Assembly (NCBI GenBank): GCA_039619475.1
Contig: CM077115.1
Location: forward strand, 156,091,774-156,155,773
Length of the DNA: 64,000 bases
From: Icerya purchasi
Taxonomy: Eukaryota > Arthropoda > Insecta > Hemiptera > Monophlebidae
Direction of reading: 5' to 3'
In this document: positions 35,601-47,854 of the stretch, piece after piece
How positions within the stretch are numbered: position 1 is the stretch's first letter
How the letters are laid out: each line of letters starts with the position of its first letter
Made by a program: the position numbers and the translations under genes
The notes under the pieces: model-generated
The model's input: only the letters and a program-made list of their open reading frames with translations
The model's database searches: none
What the model was told of the DNA's origin: nothing

Positions 35601-38600
35601 AAAACAGATACGAAAACCGGGGGGACATACGTTCACCTTACACTTTATAGTAAATATAACGTTCGCAAAGTATTTCTAAAATTATTTAATATTACCGATA
35701 TAATTCAAATGCTTAAAAAAAAAAAAAACTCGTACGTTACTTGTCTGTATAGTGTAATTTATTTTTTATTTTTTATATATATAAAAATATCAAGAAAAGA
35801 AAATGGAAGTGATAATTTTTAAAATTTGCCTCTGTAATATATCTTTATATGTTTCACTCGTCACCGCGTTTTATTATATAAATAATATAATTAAAAATGT
35901 GAATACGTGACTTATTCTATTTGTTGATGAGCCGGCGGCGAATAATTTTTATACTTTTTTGGCTCCTCTACAAAAATCATTAAACCGGGGCAAGATCGAT
36001 TAAGCAACGTTTTAAAGAGTTACAAACAATGGCACGTAACTTAATTTACGTTGCCCCATAAAAAATATTATATCAAAATATATTCGCAAAAATAAGTTCA
36101 AATCACCAACACCGTTACGATTCGAACCTGCCACTGCTAGATATTAGCTTAAAAAAAAAAGACAGTTAGTTTTTTTAATTCTTAATGACTTTCACGATGA
36201 TAGCAGAAAAATAATTTTATTTCAAAAGGAAATATTTATAAAGTAATTTATTGTTTTGAAACACGCGTTGTACTCTACTCAATAAACCAAATTTTGCCGT
36301 TCGCGTCCTTCATTATTATCAAGTATATTTCTTATTAGAAACCTCTTTTTTGAAAGATATTAAATGAAGAAGAAATTTTTTTTCTCCATAATAATATTAT
36401 AAACAACGAAAAATGCGAAACAATACACAACCATCAGCTAGATAAATCAATCGATAAAAATGGGTCGCAGCATTTCAATTAATAAAACAACTTAATTTTA
36501 TCGAGCAGCACTAAATATACCTATTTCGTTTTATACTTTTCTACCTTTAGAAATATACTGTAGCCGGAACAACAAAAAAAAAAAAAAAAAAAAGTGAGTA
36601 GTTATCACATTTCGTAAGAATAGTTTGTTGATTTATTTGGTTTGGCCAATAACGTTGGCAACATTTCATCGTGCCTATTTGTCTCGTGAACGTATGCAAT
36701 ACGCTAAATTACGTATTACTAAAAATGTAAAATAAATTTCTGGTTGTAATTACTTATTGCTTTTGATAACTTTGATAAAAACTACTTTCGCTTGTAAAAG
36801 ATCACGTGGGGAATAGACGAATTCATCATAAACACAACCGTGTTGGTCTACTAGTCAGAATATCGTTCCAGACTTAGGTCAACTAGGGCTCAAATCGATC
36901 TCCTACGGCATTCGAAGTAATCAAGAACGCTTTCGTTTTCTTTAGCGTTGTACAGGTTTCTTTTTTTTAATTCAACTAAATGTTCGTAATTTACAACTGT
37001 CGACTCAACAGGACAATCCATTTAATAGATTATCTATTTTATTTCTCAGCCTGTTTGTGTTAAAACAAAATGGTTTTTAACTTTTTTAATGGATAGAGAC
37101 CACTTGATGAATTTTTTTCCACATATTCATAACAATTACGAAAAAAATTTAAATAATTTCCAATTAATTATCCTCCCAATATTATTTATACTTACAACTA
37201 CGCAGTAATGAAATATGCAAATAACAGAAAATAAGTAATAATCTGAATAAAAACTAACGAAATTAACTAAAATCAATGAGATTTTTAAGTTCTCATTTAT
37301 TTCACTAATTGTGAAATTCTCTTTGTTCAACATCGCTCAAAACCAGATGCATATCGTTATTTACATCTACATGACTCCTTTGTTTAAATGCGATTGTGAG
37401 TAATGCAGAAAATGCTTGCACTCATGTAAGTAGTGTAACGAACCAAATTATCGCTGGTTCTTTTAATTTAATTTAAATAATATATATATATATATATATA
37501 TAGGGAAAATGAAGGATTTTGAATAGTTTGCGTGTGTATTTTAAGATAGGTTAGCGATATGCATATGTACCGAGTTCGGAAATGTGGGATTTTGTTACAA
37601 CATAATCGCGGGTTGCATTAGAGAAATTCCGAGCAATCTGACGAACTCGCTAGAACGTAAGCCGGTGTGTATGTGTGCTAAAGCGAGTGTGAATGACGTC
37701 ACAGTGTATATCCAGGCTTGCGGTTAAATATTAGTAATTGTAAAATGGTATCGAACATCGGGGCGGCCGAGCGATTGATGGGAAATTTCACACTAGAAGC
37801 GATGCCTAGACAATTGCTCGGCAGCGCAAATTATTGCATATAAATACGCGCGTCTTTCGACGCCGCGGGCTTCTTCTTTTTTTATCAATGTCGTGATCGA
37901 TCAGTAAACGTTTTCTCGCACGTTGTATTTAGACGAACTAGTCAAATAGAATAACCGCGATACCGGAAATATATTGTTTTTTATTATTTTATTTAATTTC
38001 GTTCTTTTTGTTCTTTCGGTTTTAAGTGCAATCCTTGCGATTAGCGTTCGCGTAGTAGGCGTATTAAGCAAGAAACACTGCGGTGAATCGGAAAGGCTTC
38101 CTTTTCCTCTTTTGGTTTAAGTGTTTTTTTAATTTTGAAGAATTTTGTTTCTTCAATGGCGCCCGGACGAGTTTAAGATTTAATTAAAGGAAGCGGAAAC
38201 CATAACAGCAGTAGTTGGAAATACAAGACGCCATAAAGCCCGGTTTTCGGAGTTGAAACAAAAATCGCTTTTTTTCAAACAAAAATCTTTCAGGTTAACG
38301 CCGGATTTAAAAATATCTTTACAGCTCTATCATTTTACAAAATATCTTCTCGAATTTCTTTTAAAACTTCCTCCTCAATGATTATCAATTTTTGAGCATA
38401 TTTCCCCGCATTTTTTCTCATTTTTCGCGAAAATATCAATTCTTTTGTAACATTTATGTTTTCATTTATTTATTATAATTTTTCATAATAATTTCCATGG
38501 CTAATAAATGTTTTTAATTTTCAAATGCCGAATAAAGGTTGCCAAAAATTTCATTTACCCGAAGTACAATTGAAACTATTCGCTACTACACCCTTCGAGT

Positions 38601-41600
38601 ATTTATTCTTTAAATCTTGAAGTTTGGAGTTGTAAGTTTAATTTATCTAAGTGTGTGAGAACATCGCCACACGGTAAACCAAGTGCACTTTCAATCTGAA
38701 ATCATTAGATCATTGTTCCAACAGTTAAAACAAAAAGGAGCGTCTGTATGTGACATACCTGTATCCGTTGAGTCAAAGCAACTAACTGATCTTGAGGAAA
38801 CGAAACATTTGGCTTCGCTTGAGAAATTAATGGAATGATTGTAACGCCGGAATGACCTCCGATGACCGGCACATCGACCTTGGTTATATCAAGATTCTAA
38901 AAACAAAAAAATAAAAATGAATCTATAAGATAAAAATCCCCGCTTTGAATATTTGTAAATAAAAGCTACTTAGAATCAGCGTCGTGTCATATTCGATAGT
39001 TTCCTCGGTTAGTACTCTTTTTTCTTTATTCTTAACACTTTTTCAGCGCAAAAAGAATTAACTGTGAAGAAGCCGAAAATTTGTCGGAAATTTTGCGTAC
39101 TCGTGCGCTTCAGTATTTTAATACGGTTTAATTTATTCCGAATGAAAATTGATTGCGAATTCGTATTTAAATGAAAAAAGTAAACTAAGCAAAAACGGAA
39201 AGTAAATTGAAATGATCAAACCAATTTAGACGAATATCTTCGGATATTATTTAGCTATCGAGAAGCACAAATGCACTACTCAGAGGGGGATGGTACTCTA
39301 CAGATTAGCAAAAACACGAATAAACGAATCTCTTTGGTTATTTTTAAAAATTCCTAGAAATAATTTATAAATAAATAAATAAATAGTTCGCGACAAACGT
39401 TGTAAAGTATTAATCGTACACGTATATCCCCTGTTTTTATTAAAATTGGCTCTGAAATATTTTGTTATTCGTTTTATTTATAGATGTATTTTATACGGAA
39501 CTAAAACGATGTTTGAAAATATTTCTTTTACATAATTTCTCATTTTCGGTATAAAATATGCAACGTAGCAAACGAGCACAGAATCTTTCTGAATTATTAT
39601 TAATAATGTATATAATTTTGTCCCTTACCTTAGCTTCTCCTACGAATGTATTAGCTCTGACTATATCTAAAGTGGTAACTCCAAATAGACGTTTAGGATC
39701 GTACGCGTTTAATTTCTTCAATGTTTCGGCCGCTATAGGAACGGTACTATTTACCTTTTTGAAAACAAACCCGCCGCAATTAGAAACGTTACGAAATCAA
39801 CAATTACAATAAAAATAATAAATAATATATTGAAAGAAGCAAACACATTTTTATTTTTCGTTTCCGCTCAAGCGACGATATAATATTAGCATTTAAAAAT
39901 ATATATTAAAAAAAAAAGAAACAAACGTTGGTTACGCAGTAAAATTGTTCACTTCACTTAACAAAAATTTTACTACGTAACATTCGACATTGTATACTAA
40001 ACGATTTAAATAAGATATTCTTTTAAAATCGAACAATCCGGCGAAAACATCTTAACAATGAATTTCACACAAAAACGTGACGTAAACTTCGAACGATCAA
40101 CGTCAAAAAAAAAAAAATCTGCACTGCTTTAATTTAAATTAAAATTATAATAAAAAGTTCAAAAATCGAATTATCGAATGCAGTATAAAAATTTAGTATC
40201 TCAAATTTTTGTGAAAATTTTGTTACAACTTTCACTCCCGCTACTTATAATTTAGTTCCACCATTTTAAATTTATGTCGTAATCAGCTATTTTCAAAACA
40301 GAAATTACCACGAGCTTCGTTACAATTAAACCAGAAAATGTTTCGAAAAGTTAACTAATTTTTTTTTTTCTAATTTATAAGAATAGATGTTTCTAATTTT
40401 GCGGTATAAGTAATTTCTTGATCGTGCTAAAATTCACATTCATCCTCACGTTATTTTATATTTTTTGTTACTCCTTATCTTCTTGTGTTACATTAAATTT
40501 TCAAAAGTTCTCGAATTTCGAGCTTTATCCCCCCTCCCCCCTCCTTGTATCTTCTTCCATCGATATTCATCGGTATTGTACCATTACTATTCCGTATATT
40601 TTAATAATAAATTGGAACAAAAGTAAATAAAACGCACTATTCACAGAACTTCTAATTGAAAAATAAAATTTATAAAAACAGCAACAGTTCCCCACTTTAA
40701 AAATCTTCATAGTCACAGCATATTTCTATTATTATTTAATAACTTCACTTACAACCTTTGTTTTTCCTCTCAGCTTTTCCTTTAGTAACATCTCTATTAA
40801 AATACTCACTCCTCTTACATCACATTTACCATTCATCCATCAGCCTTTGTTGAAATTAAAATTTACACCGTTATTATCTCTAATTGAACTTCTTCCTTTA
40901 AAATATTGTTTAAAATTTATTTTCCTTTTTATATTTATCAATTTAGCTCCTAATTTTCATTAATTTTCATTAGGAAATCTTTCTATTCCGTTTAATGTTC
41001 AGCGTTGATATTGAATCATATTAAATTGTTTTATAAAATAAAAATCAATTTTAAATATATTAATTATTAGTACATTATATTGCCTATCGCATTTTATCAC
41101 TGTTAATTTGCATGAATAATGATAATTTTTTTTTGCTTTCCCTTATCACGTAATTAAAAAGATCACTGACCGAAAAATAGAAATAAACAATACTTCCCGA
41201 TATAACGGTACACGCTTTTTTCCTTTAATAGCAAGCTACTGCAACAGTAATTAGACATGCTTAATAATTACACACTGATAACATTAACTGTACAAAATGC
41301 ATACACGTATACCTACGTACATCCATACACACGCGGAAAGAAAGTGAAAAAACAAATGCAAATATTTACACAATTTGTTGCAATAAAAAATAGAAGAAAA
41401 AAATAAAGGCGTAATAATAACCAGTTCCTTGTGGGAGAGGGAAAAGGAAATATTCATCGAAAACAAGTTGTGGAAAAAGGATATAACGAGTTTCTGTCGA
41501 ACCCGCTTGTTTTCAATATTATGAAATGTTTATACGGCCATGTGTCTCAAATATACAACCGGTTCTTTTGAAAAAGAAAAATTAATTTCTTTGTTTACCT

Positions 41601-42079
41601 TTTTTCTCGAAATCAAACAAAATCTACCCATAGTTAAGCATTATGAAAGATCTAATTGACAATTAGAAATGTATTTAACAATAATCGCAGCAATCGAGAG
41701 GTGACGATCCGAAATTACATTAACACATACGTACTGGATTCGAAATAATACCGATTAATGCCTTCGGAGAAACTTCACCAACAGCGCGTATTATATCACG
41801 CACGATCGAAGCATTTGTGTTAAATAAATCATCTCTGGTCATTCCAGGTTTTCTCGGTACGCCGGCAGGAATAATTACCACTTGAGCTCCTTTAAATGCA
41901 TCCTATACACAAATTTCGAACTACGTTTATTGTCTATTTATTAATATTCTAATCAACAAATAATTACCAAAGTGAACAAAAAATTTCAGTTCAAAATCAA
42001 GAGTATTGTTAATTTTATTTAACCAAAATGTTAAATGTGTCAAACATGTAATGAGGTGATATTTCCTTTTTATTAAATA

Positions 42080-42142
<63 letters not shown>

Positions 42143-45100
42143 ATCGAAATGGTAAGAATGATGTATTTCCTTACATTACATGTTAATATTTTTTCAACTT
42201 CAAATTCCTTACCCCTAATATTTCGCTCATTTGCCCCCACGGGAAATTTTTCAGACAAGACTAACTACGACGTTACCGTATTAACCAACCAATTTGAGAA
42301 TCAGTAGTAACTGCTCAATTTATGGGAGCCTGAAATTAAACTCGAAAGCTGATTAGAAATTTTAAAAAGGTAACAGTTGAATTTTTATTATTTAATTTTG
42401 CAAACGGATTTTAAGTTATTTTTTATGTGTATACACGTACGATGGAAAATTTAAATATTAATAAAACTATATCAAACAAGCATTCATTTTATAATACTAA
42501 CGTAAACACGGTAAAGAAAATAAAAGAGAAAATTAAAATTCCCCTATTTTTCAAAACAGTACTACCAGATTTTTAATTAATGAATAGAAAAGTTTAAATA
42601 TTTTTTTTATCTTACAATTTTTAAGAGTTGCAGAAGGTGACTGAAAAAATTTTCCTTCAACATATACGCTAGGAAAAATATTTCAAAAATATCACCAAAC
42701 AGATATAATATTACAAAATAGATTTATAAATTACTAAAATACTTGAAAATAGCAATTCTATATTTTTTTATTTATAATCGTTAAATAATATTATCGGTTA
42801 ACAACACGCATGCACTATTATAATAAAACCGCCAAAATTTTAAAATTGAAGAATCCAAATATTGAAAAAGGTATATGTCAAGATGAAAGACAAAGAATTT
42901 AAAAAAAAAAAATCTATAACCCATTCTACTTAGCTAGCGTTAAATATTTTTTTAATCCACGTATTTTCGATGCAAAACCACAGAAAAACTCGAAATGTTC
43001 AAAAATTTTAAATTTAAGAAACCAAATTGAAAAAAAAAACGCTAGTTCACAGCATCCTAAGAGTTAAGGAAAAAATTGAAGGTTTGTCATAAAAAGACCT
43101 CTCTATCTATTGTTCGTATAAAAATTTTGCTAAATATTGCTTCCACTATAATCCATGATACTAATCGGGAGTTAGCAAAACGTTTAAAAATATCGTTAAG
43201 TAGTATTACGCTTCCCTGACAGATGATTTGAAGATTCAACGCGTCTCATGCCATTGGATATTGTTGCTACTCACGAAAAATTAAGTGCAGTGTAGTGTCG
43301 AAGTTTGCACTGAATTACGCGATCATTTTATGAGCAGTCCGGCATTTTTTTCGTGTTATCACACTACATAAATTGTAGATATTCTATAATGATTTAGAAA
43401 CAAAATGTAAAGGAAGACGAGTACTTATTACTGTCGCCAAAAGAAGAGAAAGTTACTTGAAGTATAGGAAAAGTAATGATAATCATTTTTTTCATTCACA
43501 ATATTTTTTTCCGTAATAGCATTATACTGCACAAGGCGAAATGGCTAGTGTTACTTATTGCATTGACATTTTGAAAATTATGTTGCCACATTATAGAAGA
43601 AAAAGCCTCAACACGCAGGTGGGCTGTAAGCTACAGGGGCACGTAGCAACGATGAAAATTACCAGCGTTGAAAGTTCCTTAATTATAAACTTATGTTTAC
43701 GTATTTACATTTTCTTTTCAACATTTGATCAAAAGAAAATGAAATTAACTTAAAATTGTATTTCTATTATATACATCGACAGCTCAACTAGTCCGAAATA
43801 TTCAACGAATGAATCTAATGAAAAACCAGATGGCTCCTACAATTTTACTAGATTTCATATTTAATATTAAAATAATAGGTTCGCCAAAATTGAGGAAACT
43901 TTTTTCTTATCTAACGTGCGAAATCCTATCCTATGTTGTTTATTCTTATTCTAAATGTTACGTGTTGCCATTGAGTTCTCGAAAAAAAAAAAAAAAAAAA
44001 AAAAACTGCTAAAGATAATATCTCCAGTTGCTTAAATAACAGACTAATAAATTAGTTGAGTAACGCAATGAAAATCATTTTTAAATATTATTGCATAAAA
44101 TAATAATTAAATAAGTATCGCGCATATGTAAACTAGAAGTACAAAAATTGTCTTTTCTCGCACATAGTACTAATAAATCTTTCATTTAACTCCGTAATTA
44201 TACTTTATCGCTAAAAGTAAAAGCATGCAAACTGCACCAAGACGTTAATTTTGAATTTTAATAATGTTCAACGTCATAAACCGCTACCTTTATTTGATCC
44301 GGTCCGGTAAAACTGGAAACTTTTGCATTTGTATTAATATGACTGAGATCTGCTGCTACACCCGGTGTATTTACAACATCAAACAAAGCTAATTCGGTAA
44401 CCAGAGGGGACTGTTTCAATAACAATGATAACGGTTGCCCTATACCTCCGCTTGCTCCAGCAACAGCAACTTTAACGCCCAACTAAATTAATGTAAACAA
44501 TCCAAAGTTTACATAATTTAGTATATGGACAAATGCGAAGTTTTATATGTACATAATATAATTAATGCAGAATAGCGATTCTCTTTAAAAGGCAACCTGA
44601 ACATTACATATTTCAATTCAAATTTTTTTTCCATTAACGAATAAACGTAATTTGCATCTTATACGTTTACAATCGATCTTTAGAAAATTTTAATAATGTA
44701 TAAGTACAAATGTCTGGAACAGTAACAAAAAAACGCAAAAGTTTTAAAATAAATATATCTGAAGTTTCATGCTGATATATCACATTTCATAAAACTTTTA
44801 CAAGGCCCATATGATCAATTTAACAAAAAAAACGCCTTAAAAAACTGATTTAATCCATTCGTTTTTTTTTTTTAAAAATACGACAAAAAAAAACTCATAC
44901 TTACAAATTGAAAAATTTACATTTTGCTTTCCACATAATAAACCGCTTGATATTATTTGCACACAAATACACCGTCGATGTTTACTAATTCTTAAATACT
45001 AGTTTTACTAAGTGCAGTTCTTGATTTCTGCTTCGTAGGGTAAAATGTATTAAAATTCGTACTATTTTTATAGTATAGCGTAAACAAACCGGTTATTAAT

Positions 45101-45344
45101 ACACTTTACATACGATTATCAACATTTGCATTATCGAATTTAATTTAACTTACGGCATTAAAATCAAAAATAAACTCACAAAGTATCAGAAGTAGTTTAT
45201 TACAGGAAGGAACAGAAGTAGGATACTATAATTTTTAAGACTTACCTTTGACGAAGTGGAAAAATTAGCTTTAACCGACTGATTAAGTGACGGCAATAGT
45301 TGAGTTTTAACTTCAGCAAAAACTGAATAAATTGATTTATACAT
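27065..45344 (-). CDS. Mdh2: Mitochondrial malate dehydrogenase, complete seven-exon gene
   Basis: Mitochondrial-matrix enzyme of the TCA cycle and malate-aspartate shuttle; interconverts malate and oxaloacetate with NAD. Exons in coding order (minus strand): 45344-45246, 44482-44288, 41902-41735, 39754-39629, 38896-38759, 31399-31208, 27193-27065. All introns are phase 0 with GT..AG borders. The product has 348 residues, slightly longer than typical animal enzymes (about 338). Residues 1-33 are basic and Ser-rich without acidic clusters, fitting a mitochondrial presequence. Key sites: NAD loop GASGGIG (42-48), Asp68 at the end of the second strand for the ribose, substrate arginines in [12 protein letters not shown] (Arg115, Arg121) and Arg187, the Asp184 of TTLDIVRAN, and catalytic His211 in VPVIGGHSG. 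The frame is clean throughout, so the gene should be functional. Introns total over 17 kb and are filled with repeats. Confidence 0.97.
27741..29620. repeat. Diverged local repeats in the last Mdh2 intron
   Basis: Blocks recur in order: 27741-28460, 28680-29170 (shares ACCGATTTATAA, AGTATTCTAT and AACGTGAAGACC) and 29405-29620 (shares CTAGCGGGTAAGTAAATGGA, ATGATGAAAA.TATGGGACC and CTCTAATGAAT with 28255-28400). Similarity is roughly 80-85% by eye. This looks like an old segmental duplication of an unidentified element. A TA tract sits at 29616-29641. Confidence 0.6.
29642..31207. other. Rest of the last Mdh2 intron, no gene seen
   Basis: AT-rich intron DNA with poly-A and poly-T runs; no element recognised. 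Confidence 0.4.
31208..31399 (-). CDS. Mdh2: Mdh2 exon 6
   Basis: 64 codons, [20 protein letters not shown] to STPVVLG. Acceptor TTTAG, donor [20 protein letters not shown] is the usual C-domain block. Confidence 0.95.
31400..32348. other. Mdh2 intron segment, no gene seen
   Basis: AT-rich, with a run of 13 G near 31737-31749. Nothing recognised. Confidence 0.4.
32349..32648. mobile_element. 300-bp palindrome related to the Penelope-like terminal repeats, no ORF
   Basis: Two arms of about 147 bases, roughly 93% identical as reverse complements, around a 6-base centre (32494-32499). Each arm carries the same signature as the repeats at 14.5 and 15.7 kb: AACAAACAATATA-like ends and the GCTGATGATGG ... 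GCCC ... AAAACGTT core (minus strand 32426-32454, plus strand 32542-32570). It is a pair of such terminal repeats joined head to head with nothing between them. Confidence 0.75.
32649..37592. other. Mdh2 intron segment, no gene seen
   Basis: AT-rich, with long A runs (33676-33700, 34870-34888, 36571-36593), an AAT/AGT-type triplet repeat near 34336-34385 and a TA tract at 37481-37502. A tRNA-like stretch at 36845-36915 was not convincing. Confidence 0.4.
37839..37846 (+). promoter_or_regulatory. TATA box of the LTR
   Basis: TATAAATA followed by CGCGCGTCTTTCGACGCCGC; placed where a U3/R border would be expected, about 310 bases before the LTR end. Confidence 0.5.
38157..38174 (+). other. Primer-binding site, tRNA-Lys-like
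   Basis: TGGCGCCCGGACGAG directly after the LTR terminus; the first nine bases match the complement of the 3' end of animal tRNA-Lys. Confidence 0.5.
38759..38896 (-). CDS. Mdh2: Mdh2 exon 5 (catalytic histidine)
   Basis: 46 codons, [17 protein letters not shown] to ALTQRIQ. Acceptor TTTTAG, donor GTATGT. His211 is the proton-relay residue of the family. Confidence 0.95.
39629..39754 (-). CDS. Mdh2: Mdh2 exon 4
   Basis: 42 codons, [10 protein letters not shown] to TFVGEAK. The acceptor AAAAAG is weak in pyrimidines, but it is the only choice that keeps the invariant VNSTVPI; donor GTAAGG. Contains TTLDIVRAN. Confidence 0.93.
41735..41902 (-). CDS. Mdh2: Mdh2 exon 3 (mobile-loop arginines)
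   Basis: 56 codons, [14 protein letters not shown] to GIISNP. Acceptor GTATAG, donor GTACGT. Contains [18 protein letters not shown], the most conserved block of the family. Confidence 0.95.
42084..42139. repeat. TA microsatellite
   Basis: 56 bases of alternating TA inside an Mdh2 intron. Confidence 0.95.
43200..43680 (+). mobile_element. Highly decayed mariner transposase relic
   Basis: Scattered frames give DLETKCK near 43390 (the YDPETK block), [11 protein letters not shown] near 43460 (the S.GKVM...FWD block) and [20 protein letters not shown] near 43537 (the INGEYYA.LL..L block), in the order of mariner transposase. Each block is in a different frame. No ends were found. A weak but ordered match. 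Confidence 0.5.
44288..44482 (-). CDS. Mdh2: Mdh2 exon 2 (NAD-binding fold)
   Basis: 65 codons, from [18 protein letters not shown] to GPDQIK. Acceptor TTTAG, donor GTAGCG. Carries the glycine-rich NAD loop and the [12 protein letters not shown] block. Confidence 0.95.
45246..45344 (-). CDS. Mdh2: Mdh2 exon 1 (presequence)
   Basis: ATG at 45344, 33 codons, donor GTAAGT. Encodes the likely mitochondrial targeting peptide [13 protein letters not shown]...FSTSSK. The start is supported by an upstream stop-rich AT region and by the enzyme core beginning at the next exon. Confidence 0.88.
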
Positions 45345-47854
45345 TTTTTTCGTATTTGAAACAGAATAACCCTACACCACAAACTCCACACTGATCACCG
45401 AAACCGGAACTAAGAAACTAATCTAATGTGTAAATGCCCAAACCAACAAAAAAGTGATTTTTTTTTCCTTTTTTTATCACATAATACCACAGATTAGCAA
45501 GATACACAGAATGGTAAAACGGACCTTAACCATTTTTAAAGGCGTTTAACGAGAGCTCAATAAAAAGTTATAGCGCACGCGCAAAATATATTTTTTAACT
45601 GCTTTGAACTGCATTTCATTTTTAATAAATTTACACATTACCATTATTCAGGTAAAGCTGCATATTTCTTCTTGTTTCGGCATTTTAATAATACTAATAA
45701 ATCTGACTTCGATTTTATTTATTTAAATCATATAATTAAACAATAATAAAATCAATAATCATGATATTAAAACATACTGGAATCATTTATTGAAAATAAG
45801 TAAGAACCGGCATACATTGATTGTGTGGTTCGATTATTAATTACTAAATTGCGTAATCTATTTGACAATTTTTTTCTTTAATATTCCGTTCAATAAAATA
45901 CCTATATTTAAGAAACAATTATTTTGTATGAAAACTGTATGGAAAAATATTTCTTTTTAGTTAATTATAATTTCGAATTCGATTAAATTTTAATTTAGAA
46001 TCTATTAAAATAAAAAATAGCCTGTATAAGAAATTAAAACAATTAATCAAAATTATAAACACCCCAAAATAATAACAAAAAAAAAAAAAAAAATCCAAAA
46101 ACATAAAATTACGTTCTAATTAGAATTCGCCAAAATTTAGAAAAATTGTTTTACGCATGCGCTACAAATTTTTTTGATTTTCAATCATTTCTTATTTATT
46201 TCACTGTGCTTTACTATTTTGTTTAAAAGTTGATCTGCTGATCGTTAATTTGTATACAATAATTTTTCCTGTTTTGTAATTTATAAATTTATTGTGGAAA
46301 GCGACTCATTACAAATATTCGGTATATTTTTTACATTATAATTTAATCTTATTGATGCATTAAATAACTTTTTATGTAATTTTCAAGACCTATGCGGCTA
46401 ATGAGAATACACTAACTTTCATAGTTTTTGCTCAATTTAATAATCAATAAGTAAAACTTTAATCTTTTAGAATTTCCGTTTCGTTAATCACTAGATTATT
46501 TACATTTCATATCAACATTATTAACACTTTGTTGTTTGACCCTTTCTTTTTTGTTAAAGTTATACTTTCTTTGTGTTTGAATATCTTTAACATTATCGAA
46601 ATTGCGATATTAAGTACCTAGTCCTTTTTTGTTGAATAATTTTCAATCGGTGACTAGAACAATAAAGTTCTAAAATATTGCTTCACCAGTTCTAAATTTA
46701 TTTAATTTTTAATATCGGTAATGTAAGCGTTAATTTATATTATTTTTTGAGTTTTCTACTTTGAAATATTTGAATTTTATATCATGTTTACGGAAAGAAA
46801 AAAATTTACGAACTAAACGACTAGAAATATTTTTTAGTATGTCAACAAATTTTAATGGCGCCGCCTAGCTCAGTTCATAATTTATATTTTAATAAATGCA
46901 GATATTTAAAAAGTGTATTGAAACATACTCGCATAATTGAAGTTTTGTGAATATACTATTATAACGAATTAATAGTAATTACATAAAATTGAAACAATAA
47001 GAACATGATAATTCAGAAATGTATAAAAATAAATTTTAGAGGATTTTCGAAACTGGGTATCGTTATCAAGCTAAAAAAGATTTGTGAATTTAATGAAGAA
47101 ACCGAAAAATCCTTTTTCGAGGAGAGCAGTATTTGTTTAGAAAACATAATTTATAGGCATCCATAGAAATGAAGATTATAATAATGACTAATGCAGTGAA
47201 AGTAGTAAAAAGTAGCGTAAAAACGTGTTGAAGAAATGAATATAAGTAATTAATAAATTTGCGAAAGAAAATGAATTTATAGTACAGTAACCGTAAGAAT
47301 ATCAACCTGATTGAAATTTTTATTTTAGAAATGGATATTACATAAAACATTATTGGTTTAAGTTAATTGCTTAGTAATTGAATTAAATAGTTATTTGATA
47401 GTTTCCAGCTGTGTCAATAATTATTTAAAAAATGTTTTTTTAGCAAAACAGATTTTTGTTTACTTTTAATCAAGTGCTCGGCTAAATGAATAACTTTTTA
47501 TATAACATTCGTAATTTGTTTTTCACTATTTTATATTATCTTCGCTGCATTAGTTATTTTGGATGATTACTAGTCATCTTATTATTTCTTACATAATATT
47601 AAAAGAGAGAAGAAAGAAAATGTTTACTTTTACATTGATGATATAAATTAAGTGCATTTAATATTCTCCGCACCGAAAAAAGAAAATAACACACCTTGCA
47701 ATTATGTACAATAAATATCTTTTAGAGAAATGTATATAACCGTTTTGATAGCAGAAAAAAAATAGAAAAAAGCCGATAAAAACGTCATTAAAAATGTTTA
47801 AGTATCATAAAATATGGAAGAACTCGCTGAGGTAGCCATTCAGATGCTTTACAT
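45345..47854. other. Mdh2 upstream region, no gene seen
   Basis: Should contain the Mdh2 5' UTR and promoter; no TATA or initiator is convincing in this AT-rich DNA. No other feature recognised. Confidence 0.4.

Larger units (their letters stand above)
37593..38260 (+). mobile_element. Solo 5' LTR with primer-binding site (LTR retrotransposon fragment)
   Basis: Markedly GC-richer than its surroundings. It starts TGTTACAACATAATCGCGG, has a TATA box (37839-37846) followed by a GC-rich start region, and ends TTCTTCA at 38155. One base later TGGCGCCCGGACGAG begins, which resembles a tRNA-Lys primer-binding site. About 90 bases of leader follow before the sequence returns to AT-rich intron. No gag or pol, no 3' LTR. 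Antisense to Mdh2. The start at 37593 is the least certain boundary. Confidence 0.55.

Noticed and set aside
36845..36915. Sequence resembling a tRNA with A-box and B-box traces
   Set aside because: Arms do not pair into a cloverleaf and no acceptor stem could be built; at best a decayed SINE head.
42073..42258. Minus-strand frame ending in an Ile-Tyr repeat
   Set aside because: Translation of a TA microsatellite.
44258..44287. Extension of the Mdh2 exon 2 frame past the donor (VAVYDVEHY)
   Set aside because: The GT donor at 44287 and the conserved continuation in exon 3 show that this is intron.
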